DNA of 64,000 bases, taken from assembly GCF_000018545.1 (NCBI RefSeq), contig NC_012586.1, positions 62,001-126,000 on the forward strand, given 5' to 3'. Below are positions 26,282-33,715 of the stretch, piece after piece. Each line of letters begins with the position of its first letter. Positions within the stretch are counted from its first letter, which is position 1. The translations under genes and the position numbers were made by a program. The DNA comes from Sinorhizobium fredii NGR234. Lineage in GTDB: Bacteria; Pseudomonadota; Alphaproteobacteria; Rhizobiales; Rhizobiaceae. The notes beneath the pieces are model-generated. The model ran no database searches. It was not told where the DNA came from and was given only the letters and a program-made list of their open reading frames with translations.

Positions 26282-28096
26282 CGGCTCGTCGAGTTAAACA
26301 TCAATTCAATGGTCGCAGGATCCAAATACAGGGGCGAGTTTGAGGAGCGGGTACAGCAGATCCTGAAGGAGGTGACTGACAACCGGAATGACCTGGTTCT
26401 CTTCATCGATGAGATCCACACGATCGTGGGCGCCGGGCAGGGGGGTGGTGAAGGTGGCCTGGACATCGCCAATGTCTTCAAGCCCGCGCTGGCGCGTGGT
26501 GAACTGAACCTGATTGGGGCCACGACGCTCAATGAGTACCAGAAGCATATCGAGAAGGACGCTGCGCTGGAGCGCCGTTTTCAGCCGGTGCTCGTTCCCG
26601 AGCCGACGGTGGCCCAGGCAATCATGATCCTGCGCGGCCTGCGCGACACTTTGGAGGCTCATCATAAGGTCACAATCACCGATGAGGCGATCATCGCGGC
26701 CGTCGAGCTTTCGGATCGCTACGTCACCGGACGCTTCCTGCCAGACAAGGGCATCGATCTGATTGACCAGGCTGCGGCGCGGGTGAAGATATCTGCTACG
26801 GCACGACCGGTAGACTTGCAGGAGCTGGAGGCGGAGGTCCAGCAACTGAAGCGGGAGCAGGACTATGCCTCGTCGCGCAAGCATTTCGACAAGGCGTCGG
26901 AGCTCAAGGCACAGGTCGAGACCAAGCAGGGGGAACTGGATGCTTTGACCGAGACCTGGAAGCGCGACCGGGCCACGGGGTCGGCGGAGGTGCGTTCGGA
27001 GCACGTTGCGCAGGTGGTTTCCAAGCTGACCGGTATTCCGGTGACCGAACTCACCGTCGAGGAGCGCGAACGGCTCGTCAGGATGGAGGAGAAGCTGCAT
27101 GAGCGCGTCATCGGCCAGGAGGAGGCGATCAAGGCCGTTTCCGATGCCGTGCGTCTCGCGCGCGCCGGCCTGCGCGAAGGTCGCAAGCCGGTTGCAACCT
27201 TCCTCTTCCTGGGACCGACAGGCGTCGGCAAGACCGAGCTTGCCAAAGCGCTGGCCGAGATTGTCTATGGCGACGAGGATGCGATGGTCAGGCTCGACAT
27301 GTCGGAATATATGGAACGGCACACCGTAGCTCGCCTCGTCGGTGCACCCCCCGGTTACGTGGGCTACGAAGAGGGTGGACAGCTGACCGAGAGAGTCCGT
27401 CGCCGCCCTTATACCGTGGTTCTGCTCGACGAAATCGAAAAGGCTCATCCCGATGTCTACAACGTGCTGCTGCAGGTCTTCGACGACGGGCGGCTGACCG
27501 ACGGCAAAGGGCGGATGGTGGATTTCACCAACACAATCATCATCGCCACATCAAATCTCGGGTCAGACATCATCCAGCGCAACCTGCGCCTGCGCGGATC
27601 CGCTGCCGAGGATCCTGGCAAACTCAAGCGCGAATTAATGGAGGTGCTTCGTGGACACTTCCGGCCCGAGTTCATCAACCGCATCGACGAAATCATTGTC
27701 TTTCAGTCGCTCAGCCGGGAGGAAATCAAGGCGATCGTCGAATTGCAGCTCGAGCGGGTGAAGAGAACCGCCCACGGCCAGGGCATCGAGCTTGAAATTG
27801 ACGCATCTCTGATCGACTATCTGGCAAGTGAAGGTTATCGCCCGGAGTTCGGCGCGCGCGAGCTGCGTCGGCTGATCCGATCGGAACTTGAGACTGAACT
27901 GGCCCGCGCCATGCTTGCCGGCGAAGCAACCGACGGCGCGAAAGTCATAGCGCGCTGGGACAGCACGCATGACAAGATTGCATTCAAGATCGAGCCGGCG
28001 AAAGACACGGCGGCACCGAAGTCCATACTGCCGGAAACAAAAAGGCGAACCAGAACCAAACCTGAGAGCGAGGGCTCAAGGCCCTCCGTCCACTGA
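26282..28096 (+). pseudogene. clpG: clpG/clpK disaggregase, 3' part
   Basis: The remaining 604 codons of the disaggregase, in frame with the 5' part once the IS and one repeat are removed (EALREK continuing RLVELN). It has NBD1 Walker B (LVLFIDEIHTIVGAG), the middle domain coiled coil (about 26800-26970), and NBD2 with Walker A FLFLGPTGVGKTELAK and Walker B VVLLDEIEKAHPDV. The C-terminal domain and a lysine/arginine-rich tail complete the protein. An internal ATG at 26309 could give a 595-residue product lacking Walker A of NBD1, but no ribosome-binding site precedes it. The tail lacks any clear ClpP-binding loop, fitting a stand-alone disaggregase. Confidence 0.85.
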
Positions 28097-28422
28097 GGAC
28101 GGGCATCTGCTACGGCGGCGCCGAACGGCCGCTGCTTCCAGCCGACTTGGGGCGAGGTGCTGCCAGTGAGAATCGACCGGTCGCCCGCCCGGTGGCGCAG
28201 GGCAGACCGAACTCGCATCGGTGCGTGCAGATACGTCATCGATCTTGCCTTTCCACGAAAAGTCCGTGCATGTGACAGCAGGCAATTCAGTGGTTCATCC
28301 GCCGTTAGCGACGCTATCGCTATGGGCGGGCCTGCAAAGGAAATCGAAATGGTCGCCCGGTCGATGGGAGGCTGGGGCGCAGGCGGCTTCCCGAACCGCC
28401 GTCGCGAAGCCTGGCATCCGGA
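28097..28422. other. gap between clpG and the rpoZ-like remnant
   Basis: About 325 bp between convergent genes. Frames on both strands lack recognisable content; a minus-strand frame spanning about 27.8-28.24 kb is mostly antisense to clpG. Nothing else is supported here. Confidence 0.4.
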
Positions 28423-28660
28423 TCAGGAGGAAGAAAACGATTCTCTGTCCGCTCCAGGCAGAAACGGTGCGAGTTCGTCTGGCGTGAACGCGCCATCTGC
28501 AATCTCATGCAGCGCGAGCTCGCTCACGGCGATATTCGTTTTATCAAGCCCGGGCCCCAGCGCCTCGCGCGAGCGCCCGGCTTCGCGCTGCCGCTGCAAG
28601 CGCCAGCGCAAACCTGTTCGGCAGAACCTTCTGACAGTCGAAGACGAGAAACAGATCCAT
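28423..28660 (-). pseudogene. RpoZ-like (RNA polymerase omega) gene with one frameshift
   Basis: The start MDLFLVFDCQKVLPNRFALALAAAARSRAL matches the omega-subunit pattern (D/E-C-x-K-x2-x-NRFELVLLAAHRAR), and after a one-base shift within a G/C run near 28558 the frame continues LDKTNIAVSELALHEIADGAFTPDELAPFL, matching the second omega helix (AL-x-EIA-x-G). The ATG lies 9 bp after the stop of the NDUFS4-like gene, so the two were translationally coupled. The single indel could be real decay or an assembly error. It is not the housekeeping rpoZ, which is normally elsewhere. Confidence 0.6.
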
Positions 28661-28669
28661 CGGTGTACC

Positions 28670-29413
28670 TCATGCGGCTTTCCGAGCGATCGTGCCTTGG
28701 AGGTCTCGACCCTCGACCTCCCGTTCGAGCGCAAGCAGCGCCTGCTCGACCTCGTCGAGACGGGAGGGCCGGTTGTTCTCCGGCATGCCTTCGTTGGTTG
28801 CCTGGTCGGGCAAGTATTCGATCCAGGCCCAGTTCATCAGGATCGAGCGCTTGGCTTCGAGCGAGAGCCCCAAGTCAAAGACCACGTCCATGGGCGAGGC
28901 CCAACTTTCCGGGCTGGAAGGATCGTTGCCGGTTGCCGCTGTGTCGAGGGCGCGCCCGTAGCTTTCCTGAAGAGACATGAGCCCGAGCCGTTCTAGCGTC
29001 GCGTCGGAGAAGGCGTGAGTCGCGCTTCCGGCCTGCCGACCGACCTGATCGGCGACCTGGCCGGCCGGCGCCTGAACGACATAGGTCAGACCCTGACGCT
29101 CGGCGTAACGGATAGCGGATTCGCGCGTCGGAAAATCGAGCTCGACCTGGGTCAGGGTGTCACGGTCGCCGGTATAGCCCATGAGGGGTTCGATGAAAGG
29201 TGCGCTGCGGCGATCAAAAACGAGACGCCATCCGTTTGTGCGCGCCTTGCCTGACGTCATCACCGATCGGGACGGCTTGAAGATGCGAGCGACCGCATCG
29301 CTGGGAAAAAAAGACCGCATCATGGAAAGAGGCTTGTGCCGATTGTCGTTCGAGGGCTGAGCCCCCGGAACTTGCGGTTTCCTTGCTTCCTCTACCTGCT
29401 TGACAATCTCCAT
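28670..29413 (-). CDS. NDUFS4-domain protein with helical C-terminal extension
   Basis: A 247-residue protein. Residues about 45-115 form an NDUFS4/ETC complex I accessory domain (PSRSVMTSGKARTNGWRLVFD, then FPTRESAIRYAERQGLTYVV). In rhizobia this domain also occurs as a free small protein. The C-terminal part (about 165-235) has the repeatable alphaproteobacterial pattern P-x-DVVFDLGLSLEAKRSILMNW and RLDEVEQALLALEREVE, a helical module of unknown role. GGAGGG precedes the start. It is coupled to the rpoZ-like gene. Fusion to the helical module argues against a simple complex I subunit; a stress-linked adaptor role is possible but unproven. Confidence 0.7.
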   Translation of the reverse strand: MEIVKQVEEARKPQVPGAQPSNDNRHKPLSMMRSFFPSDAVARIFKPSRSVMTSGKARTNGWRLVFDRRSAPFIEPLMGYTGDRDTLTQVELDFPTRESAIRYAERQGLTYVVQAPAGQVADQVGRQAGSATHAFSDATLERLGLMSLQESYGRALDTAATGNDPSSPESWASPMDVVFDLGLSLEAKRSILMNWAWIEYLPDQATNEGMPENNRPSRLDEVEQALLALEREVEGRDLQGTIARKAA

Positions 29414-29489
29414 CGTTCATCCCTCCCTTGTTAGCGAAAGATGGCGCCGGCGGCGTCGACAAAGCCCGTCGCCGGCCTCTCCGGTCAAA

Positions 29490-29852
29490 TCAGTTCTTGA
29501 TGGCGATGCGCTTGCCCTGCGACTGCGCCTTTTCGCCTTCGGCAAGATCACGGTCAGCACGCCGTTCTTGAGGCGGGCGTCGACTTGGTCTTCCTTGACC
29601 TCGTAGCCGAGCGGGATGCGCCGTTCGCATCGACCGTAGAAGCGCTCGGTGAACTGCTTGTTGTCCTCGTTTCGGACCACCTCTCGCCCTTCAGCGTCAG
29701 CACACCGTCATCGAGCAGCACCTCGATGTGCTTCTCCTCGAGGCCCGTCACCTCGGCCGTCACCTTGATTTCCTTCTCGCCGTCGGAAATCTCGACACGC
29801 GGCCAGCCACCGCCAAGCTGCGGCCCCAGGGTATCAGATCACGGACACTCAT
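29490..29852 (-). pseudogene. Hsp20 gene with three frameshifts
   Basis: Joining three frame changes restores a small heat-shock protein. It runs MSVRDLIPWGR, then VEISDGEKEIKVTAEVTGLEE and IEVLLDDGVLTLKGE, then VVRNEDNKQFTERFYGR and LKNGVLTVILPKA, then QGKRIAIKN with the stop at 29490. These are the N-terminal motif, alpha-crystallin domain and C-terminal tail of an Hsp20. The frame changes fall near 29795, 29680 and 29535. Three indels in 363 bp mark it as dead. It lies between the NDUFS4-like gene and an intact hsp20. Confidence 0.75.
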
Positions 29853-29904
29853 GGTTTTCTCCTTTCTGTTCTTCGATTGGCAATGTTTTCCCCTCGACGC
29901 CGGT

Positions 29905-30423
29905 TCATCGTCCGGCGCCGTGCGCAAATTGCGCTGTCGGGAAAGTGCAGGCTACCTGCTTCTCGGCCTCGATCTGCTTCGTTTCGACCTTCGGCAGCGC
30001 CTTACGGGTCGTGATCTCGATCCGGCGCGGCTTCATCTCTTCGGGAAGTTCGCGCTTAAGACCGATGGTAAGCAGGCCGTTCGCGAGGCTGGCGCCCACG
30101 ACCTTCACGTGGTCGGCAAGTTGGAAGCGACGCTGAAAGGCTCGGCTCGCAATACCGCGATGCAGGTACTGGCCGTCATCCGCGTCCGCATTCTGGCCCG
30201 ATACCATGAGCATGTACTGCTCCTGGGTGATGGCCATTTCGTCTTGCGAGAAGCCCGCCACCGCCATGGTGATGCGGTAATCATCCTCGCCGGTCTTGGC
30301 GATGTCATAGGGTGGCCAACTGTAGATCGATTCGACGCGGCTGGCAGCCTCCAGCGCGTTCAGCATTCGGTCGAAGCCGATGCTCGACCGGAACAGCGGA
30401 GTGAAGTTGAAAGTGGTTCTCAT
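29905..30423 (-). CDS. small heat-shock protein, IbpA-like Hsp20
   Basis: A 172-residue class A (IbpA-type) small heat-shock protein. The start MRTTFNFTPLFRSSIGFDRM, the YDIAKTGEDDYRITMAVAGF strand pair, and RAFQRRFQLADHVKV with LANGLLTIGLKRELPEEMKPRRIEI are typical. AAGGAGG lies at good spacing before the ATG. The long leader contains two mutually exclusive hairpins (see 30472-30524). No island palindrome was found upstream, so it may be controlled differently, for example by sigma-32 or an RNA thermometer. Confidence 0.9.
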   Translation of the reverse strand: MRTTFNFTPLFRSSIGFDRMLNALEAASRVESIYSWPPYDIAKTGEDDYRITMAVAGFSQDEMAITQEQYMLMVSGQNADADDGQYLHRGIASRAFQRRFQLADHVKVVGASLANGLLTIGLKRELPEEMKPRRIEITTRKALPKVETKQIEAEKQVACTFPTAQFAHGAGR

Positions 30424-30471
30424 AGCCACATCCTCCTTTGAGCAACATGGGTACAAGACTGCTGTCTCCGC

Positions 30472-30524
30472 CGCCGGATGCTTTTACATCCGCTCGACTG
30501 GCCGGCCCCCAGGGGCATCCGGCG
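30472..30524 (-). promoter_or_regulatory. alternative hairpins in the hsp20 leader
   Basis: CGCCGGATGC (30472-30481) is a perfect inverted repeat of 30515-30524, while its inner part CGGATG (30475-30480) can pair instead with CATCCG at 30487-30492. The two pairings exclude each other. They lie about 50-100 bases before the hsp20 start codon on the minus strand, suggesting a switchable RNA leader. Confidence 0.4.
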
Positions 30525-30538
30525 ATTTACGATTTAGT

Positions 30539-30740
30539 TCAGTTGATTAGCTGTTCAAGAGGGAAGCCACCGTCGCAGACGGGCTTCCAGTCTTCCGCAC
30601 CACCGATCGCTTCAACGTGAGCATAATAATGCCTAGCTGCGGACGCCACTATGTTCATGACATGCGCTTCGGCGGCCATGTTGTTGATGTACCGTAGATC
30701 TCTCGCAGCATGCGCTTCCTCCGGATTTGATGAGGTATTC
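30539..30740 (-). pseudogene. C-terminal remnant of a 3-hydroxyisobutyrate-dehydrogenase-like gene
   Basis: A frame reading EEAHAARDLRYINNMAAEA then VASAARHYYAHVEAIGGAEDW and ending at 30539 resembles the C-terminal domain of beta-hydroxyacid dehydrogenases (KDL-x8-A-x3-G...G-x-D-DW). It has no start of its own and overlaps the 3' end of the gntR gene in another frame. A deletion has joined the two genes. Confidence 0.45.
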
Positions 30741-31424
30741 CATCGCCTGCCGCGCGCCAACCTCATCCCTCCTGCCGATCTCCTCGACGATGCGGATGTG
30801 GTTGCGAGCCACTTCGTCTATGCCGCCCTTCTCGTCCGTGGGCGGACTCAATTTGAACACGCCGACCAGGGCTGCCTCGATCAGACCGCCGACCGTTCTA
30901 AGGAACGAATTTCCGGATGCTTCGAGAACGGCGAGATGGAATTTCAGGTCGGCCACAGCCAGGGCCTCGGCCGTGTGATTGGCGTCACCCATAGCAACCG
31001 CGAGCCGCATCATTGTGGCAATTTCCGCTTCGGTGGCGTTCCGCGCCGCCAAAGCAGCGGCGTGCGTCTCGAATGCGAGCCGCACCTCGATCAGATGGTA
31101 GAGGAAATCCTCGTCCACCCCACACGCGAAATGCCAGGTCAGGATATCGGCGTCGAAGAGATTCCACTCTTTCCTCGGAGTTACGCGAGTCCCGATGCGG
31201 GCCCGAGGCACAACCATGCCCCTTGCCGCGAGCGTTTTCATCGCCTCGCGCAAAACCGTGCGCGATACACGGAATCGGAGTGCCAGTTCAGGGTCGCCAG
31301 GCAGAATGCTGCCGACCGGAAATTCTCCTGAAACAATTGCCTTGCCGAGTTGGTCCACGACCCGTGCATGGCTCGTCCACTTCGGCGTGCTGGATATCAC
31401 CGTGTCAAGCAGGCTCTTGTTCAA
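30633..31424 (-). CDS. GntR-family regulator, FadR subfamily
   Basis: A regulator of about 263 residues with an N-terminal winged helix (residues 20-85, LGKAIVSGEFPVGSILP, FRVSRTVLREAMKTLAARGMV) and an FCD ligand-binding domain (about 90-240, FHLAVLEASGNSFLRTVGGLIEAALV) that usually binds sugar acids or carboxylates via a metal. TTG at 31424, preceded by GGGAGGGAA, is the best start; another TTG lies five codons upstream. The last roughly 20 residues (GGSACCERSTVHQQ) run over a fused remnant of another gene, so the C-terminus is altered but the FCD domain looks complete. It probably represses the divergent sugar operon at 32.5 kb (inference). Confidence 0.78.
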   Translation of the reverse strand: MNKSLLDTVISSTPKWTSHARVVDQLGKAIVSGEFPVGSILPGDPELALRFRVSRTVLREAMKTLAARGMVVPRARIGTRVTPRKEWNLFDADILTWHFACGVDEDFLYHLIEVRLAFETHAAALAARNATEAEIATMMRLAVAMGDANHTAEALAVADLKFHLAVLEASGNSFLRTVGGLIEAALVGVFKLSPPTDEKGGIDEVARNHIRIVEEIGRRDEVGARQAMEYLIKSGGSACCERSTVHQQHGRRSACHEHSGVRS

Positions 31425-31780
31425 ACCGTTCCCTCCCAAGAATTTCCCCCACAGCCAAGCACATATTCCACCACGATTGACACGGCCGCGGCTTTGCTCG
31501 CCATATCAGCACGGTCTCCTCCCTACGCACGCGAGTTCAGCATGGGTGTAGGCGCGAATTGACGCCGCGGCTCGAAGATGCCGCCGGCCTGAAACCCTTC
31601 CGCCAACAACAGAGGATACATCGCCAACCCCAGAACCGCCGCGACGCCGACGGCATTCGTCTTCGAACGTCCGAGCGTTGAACAGGCGTCCCGACGGCCA
31701 GCGCCCCGGCCGTCCAGGCGGTGAGAGAAGCGGGCTAGATTCTCCAGCACATCGACACTGCCGGTCAGTAAACGATCACA
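31425..31780. other. gap between gntR and glcG-like genes
   Basis: About 355 bp without a recognised gene. A minus-strand frame at 31523-31750 (ending FAPTPMLNSRA) is open for 75 codons but matches no family I know and has no clear ribosome-binding site. Confidence 0.35.
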
Positions 31781-32194
31781 TCAGCGATTTACTTGTCCCA
31801 GTCTTGCGACCGCGGCTTCGACGATCTCTACATCCTGTTCGGTGGTGCCACCGCTGACGCCGATGCCAGCGACAAACGTCCCGTCGATGCGAAGCGGGAC
31901 CCCGCCACCAAGTACCGTATAACGCCCGCCGGCCACGGAAGCGAACGTGTAAAGGCTTTCTCCAGGACGCGCCAAAAGTGTCATGTCCGCCGTTTTGATC
32001 ACCGGCAGGGCCGCGCACGTGTATGCCTTGCGTTCTGACATCTCGATTGAGATGAGATTTGCCCCCGGCATTCGATGCTTCAGGATGAGGTTCCCATGAG
32101 CGTCGATTGCGCAGAAGGTCACGCTGATGCCGCGGCGATCTGCCTCCTGCTCGACCAGCTCGGCAACCTGCTTGGCGATCTTCAATGGATCCAT
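31781..32194 (-). CDS. GlcG/HbpS-family protein
   Basis: A 137-residue single-domain protein of the GlcG/HbpS family: AIDAHGNLILKHRMPGA, ERKAYTCAALPVIKTADM, GGRYTVLGGGVPLRIDG and VAGIGVSGGTTEQDVEIVEAA. HbpS members bind heme; GlcG-type members sit in glycolate, propanediol and other small-molecule catabolic operons with poorly defined roles. GGAGGGAA precedes the ATG; the in-frame upstream extension crosses the operator region and is rejected. It is divergent from the ABC transporter operon and probably shares its regulation. Confidence 0.82.
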   Translation of the reverse strand: MDPLKIAKQVAELVEQEADRRGISVTFCAIDAHGNLILKHRMPGANLISIEMSERKAYTCAALPVIKTADMTLLARPGESLYTFASVAGGRYTVLGGGVPLRIDGTFVAGIGVSGGTTEQDVEIVEAAVARLGQVNR

Positions 32195-32270
32195 GGCCCC
32201 TGTTCCCTCCACATTTTGGCGCACAACCCGCTTCGCTTCGACTGAAATGCGTCGAATTGTTGCCTTGATT

Positions 32271-32286
32271 GTTCGTATATAAGAAC
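32271..32286. promoter_or_regulatory. palindrome GTTC-N8-GAAC, candidate GntR operator
   Basis: GTTCGTATATAAGAAC is a near-perfect 16-bp palindrome between the glcG-like gene and the divergent binding-protein gene, 77 bp before the former. FadR-type regulators favour such AT-centred palindromes; the gntR product nearby is the candidate ligand. Confidence 0.4.
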
Positions 32287-32421
32287 TATGTTCGGAAATG
32301 CGGACACTAATGCTGGCGCCGCTCGCTGTCAATCGCGGCACCTCCGAATTTGGGGTGACGGAGCGGACTGTTGCACAGAGGGTTGACAAAAAAAAAGGAA
32401 CATGGAAGAAATTCCGAAGTG

Positions 32422-32439
32422 AGTTCCTAAATGGGAACT
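32422..32439. promoter_or_regulatory. perfect palindrome AGTTCC-N6-GGAACT
   Basis: An 18-bp inverted repeat 83 bp before the binding-protein gene, well placed for an operator of the sugar operon. It differs from the GTTC-N8-GAAC palindrome upstream, so a second regulator may act here. Confidence 0.4.
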
Positions 32440-32521
32440 TAAGCAGCGCGAGACCGGCCGCCGGCCAACCCGCGTATCGCTTGAGGAGGATGCTTCCAAG
32501 GAAGCCAGGGAGGAAATTTAC

Positions 32522-33541
32522 ATGTATCAGACGAGCATGGGCCGCAGGATAGTTTTGGGATTGATCGCATCTGTGGCGCTCGCGGGTTCACTCGCGGTGC
32601 CCGCACAGGCCCAGGAAATGAAGACGATAGGTTGGTCCGTCGCCTACTTCGATCATCCAGTCTACCAGCTGATGATGAAGGGGGCCGAGAAGGTCGCCGA
32701 CGAAGCGGGCTGCAAGGTCATCTTTGCGGATGGGAAGGATGATCCCTCGGTGCAGGCCTCCCATATCGATAATTTCATAGCCCAAGGCGTCGATGGTATC
32801 ATCCTGACACCGACCGTCTCCGACCCGCTGATCCCTGCGGTGAAGAAGGTGAACGACGCCGGCATTCCACTGGTGATGGCGGATCGCCGCATGCAGACCC
32901 ACGGACAGCCCATCAAATGGGAAGCGCTTGTGTCCTGGGACATGGTCAAGTCGGGAACGATTGGCGGTGAGCAGACCGTCAAGGCGATTGGAGGGAAAGG
33001 CAACATCGTGGTCGTCGAGGGCACTCCCGGCGCCGGTTCCACCATCGACCGTGGCAATGCATTTTACGAAGTGATTGAAAAATATCCTGATATCAAGATC
33101 CTCGCCAAGATCCCCGCCAACTTTAATCGAGCCAAAGGCCAGGAGGTTACCGAAAACATCCTCCAGCGCTTCAAACCCGGCGAGATCGACGCCATTTACT
33201 ACATGGCCGATGAAATGACCTTCGGTGGGCTGCAGGCAATCAAGGCGGCTGGTCGGCTCGGCGAATTCAAGATCATCAGCGTTGATGGCCAGAAGGAAGC
33301 CATGGATCTGCTGCGCGCCCGCGAGATCGATTACGAAGCGATCTTCCATCCCGATGATCAGGCGGTGGCCGTTCGGATCCTTTGCGATATTGTCAACGGG
33401 CGCACTCCGGATTTGGCAAACCAGACCTACGAGGGTCGCAAGATGGACCTTGTCGAATTCGAGGGCATGCCCTGGGTGCGGCCGACGGTCTATGCAGTCG
33501 ACAAATCCAATGCGCATCTGCCAGAGAACCAGGGCTGGTAG
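32522..33541 (+). CDS. sugar ABC transporter periplasmic binding protein (RbsB-like)
   Basis: A 339-residue exported binding protein of the CUT2/RbsB type. A signal peptide (residues 1-30, ending AQAQ) is followed by the first lobe motif IGWSVAYFDHPVYQLMMKGAEKVA, FIAQGVDGIILTPTV near residue 90, and YYMADEMTFGGLQAIKAAG near 225. GGGAGGAAA precedes the ATG. It starts the operon with an ATPase and two different permeases downstream. Ligand specificity (pentose, hexose or polyol) cannot be read from sequence, though the downstream enzymes suggest a polyol or ketose precursor. Confidence 0.9.
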   Translation: MYQTSMGRRIVLGLIASVALAGSLAVPAQAQEMKTIGWSVAYFDHPVYQLMMKGAEKVADEAGCKVIFADGKDDPSVQASHIDNFIAQGVDGIILTPTVSDPLIPAVKKVNDAGIPLVMADRRMQTHGQPIKWEALVSWDMVKSGTIGGEQTVKAIGGKGNIVVVEGTPGAGSTIDRGNAFYEVIEKYPDIKILAKIPANFNRAKGQEVTENILQRFKPGEIDAIYYMADEMTFGGLQAIKAAGRLGEFKIISVDGQKEAMDLLRAREIDYEAIFHPDDQAVAVRILCDIVNGRTPDLANQTYEGRKMDLVEFEGMPWVRPTVYAVDKSNAHLPENQGW

Positions 33542-33715
33542 TGCCTACTCGCTGTTGCCGCCGGGCGCGAACCTGTTTCGCGCCGGCGCTTCTCCCCCGC
33601 TTCCTTCGTGGTGCGGAAGAATCGGCAATCCCGAAGCAGCATTCGACAACAGCACGTTTGGCTGCGTTGGACATAACGCGTGACGTGTCGCCGCTGCGTC
33701 GGCAGGATGGATGAA

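Noticed and set aside
26309..28096. The clpG 3' part as an independent ATPase gene
   Set aside because: Starts inside NBD1 without Walker A or a ribosome-binding site and is in exact frame with the 5' part across the IS duplication, so it is a fragment.
28157..28996. 279-codon plus-strand frame after clpG
   Set aside because: Overlaps the rpoZ-like and NDUFS4-like genes on the other strand, which have recognisable motifs; this frame has none.
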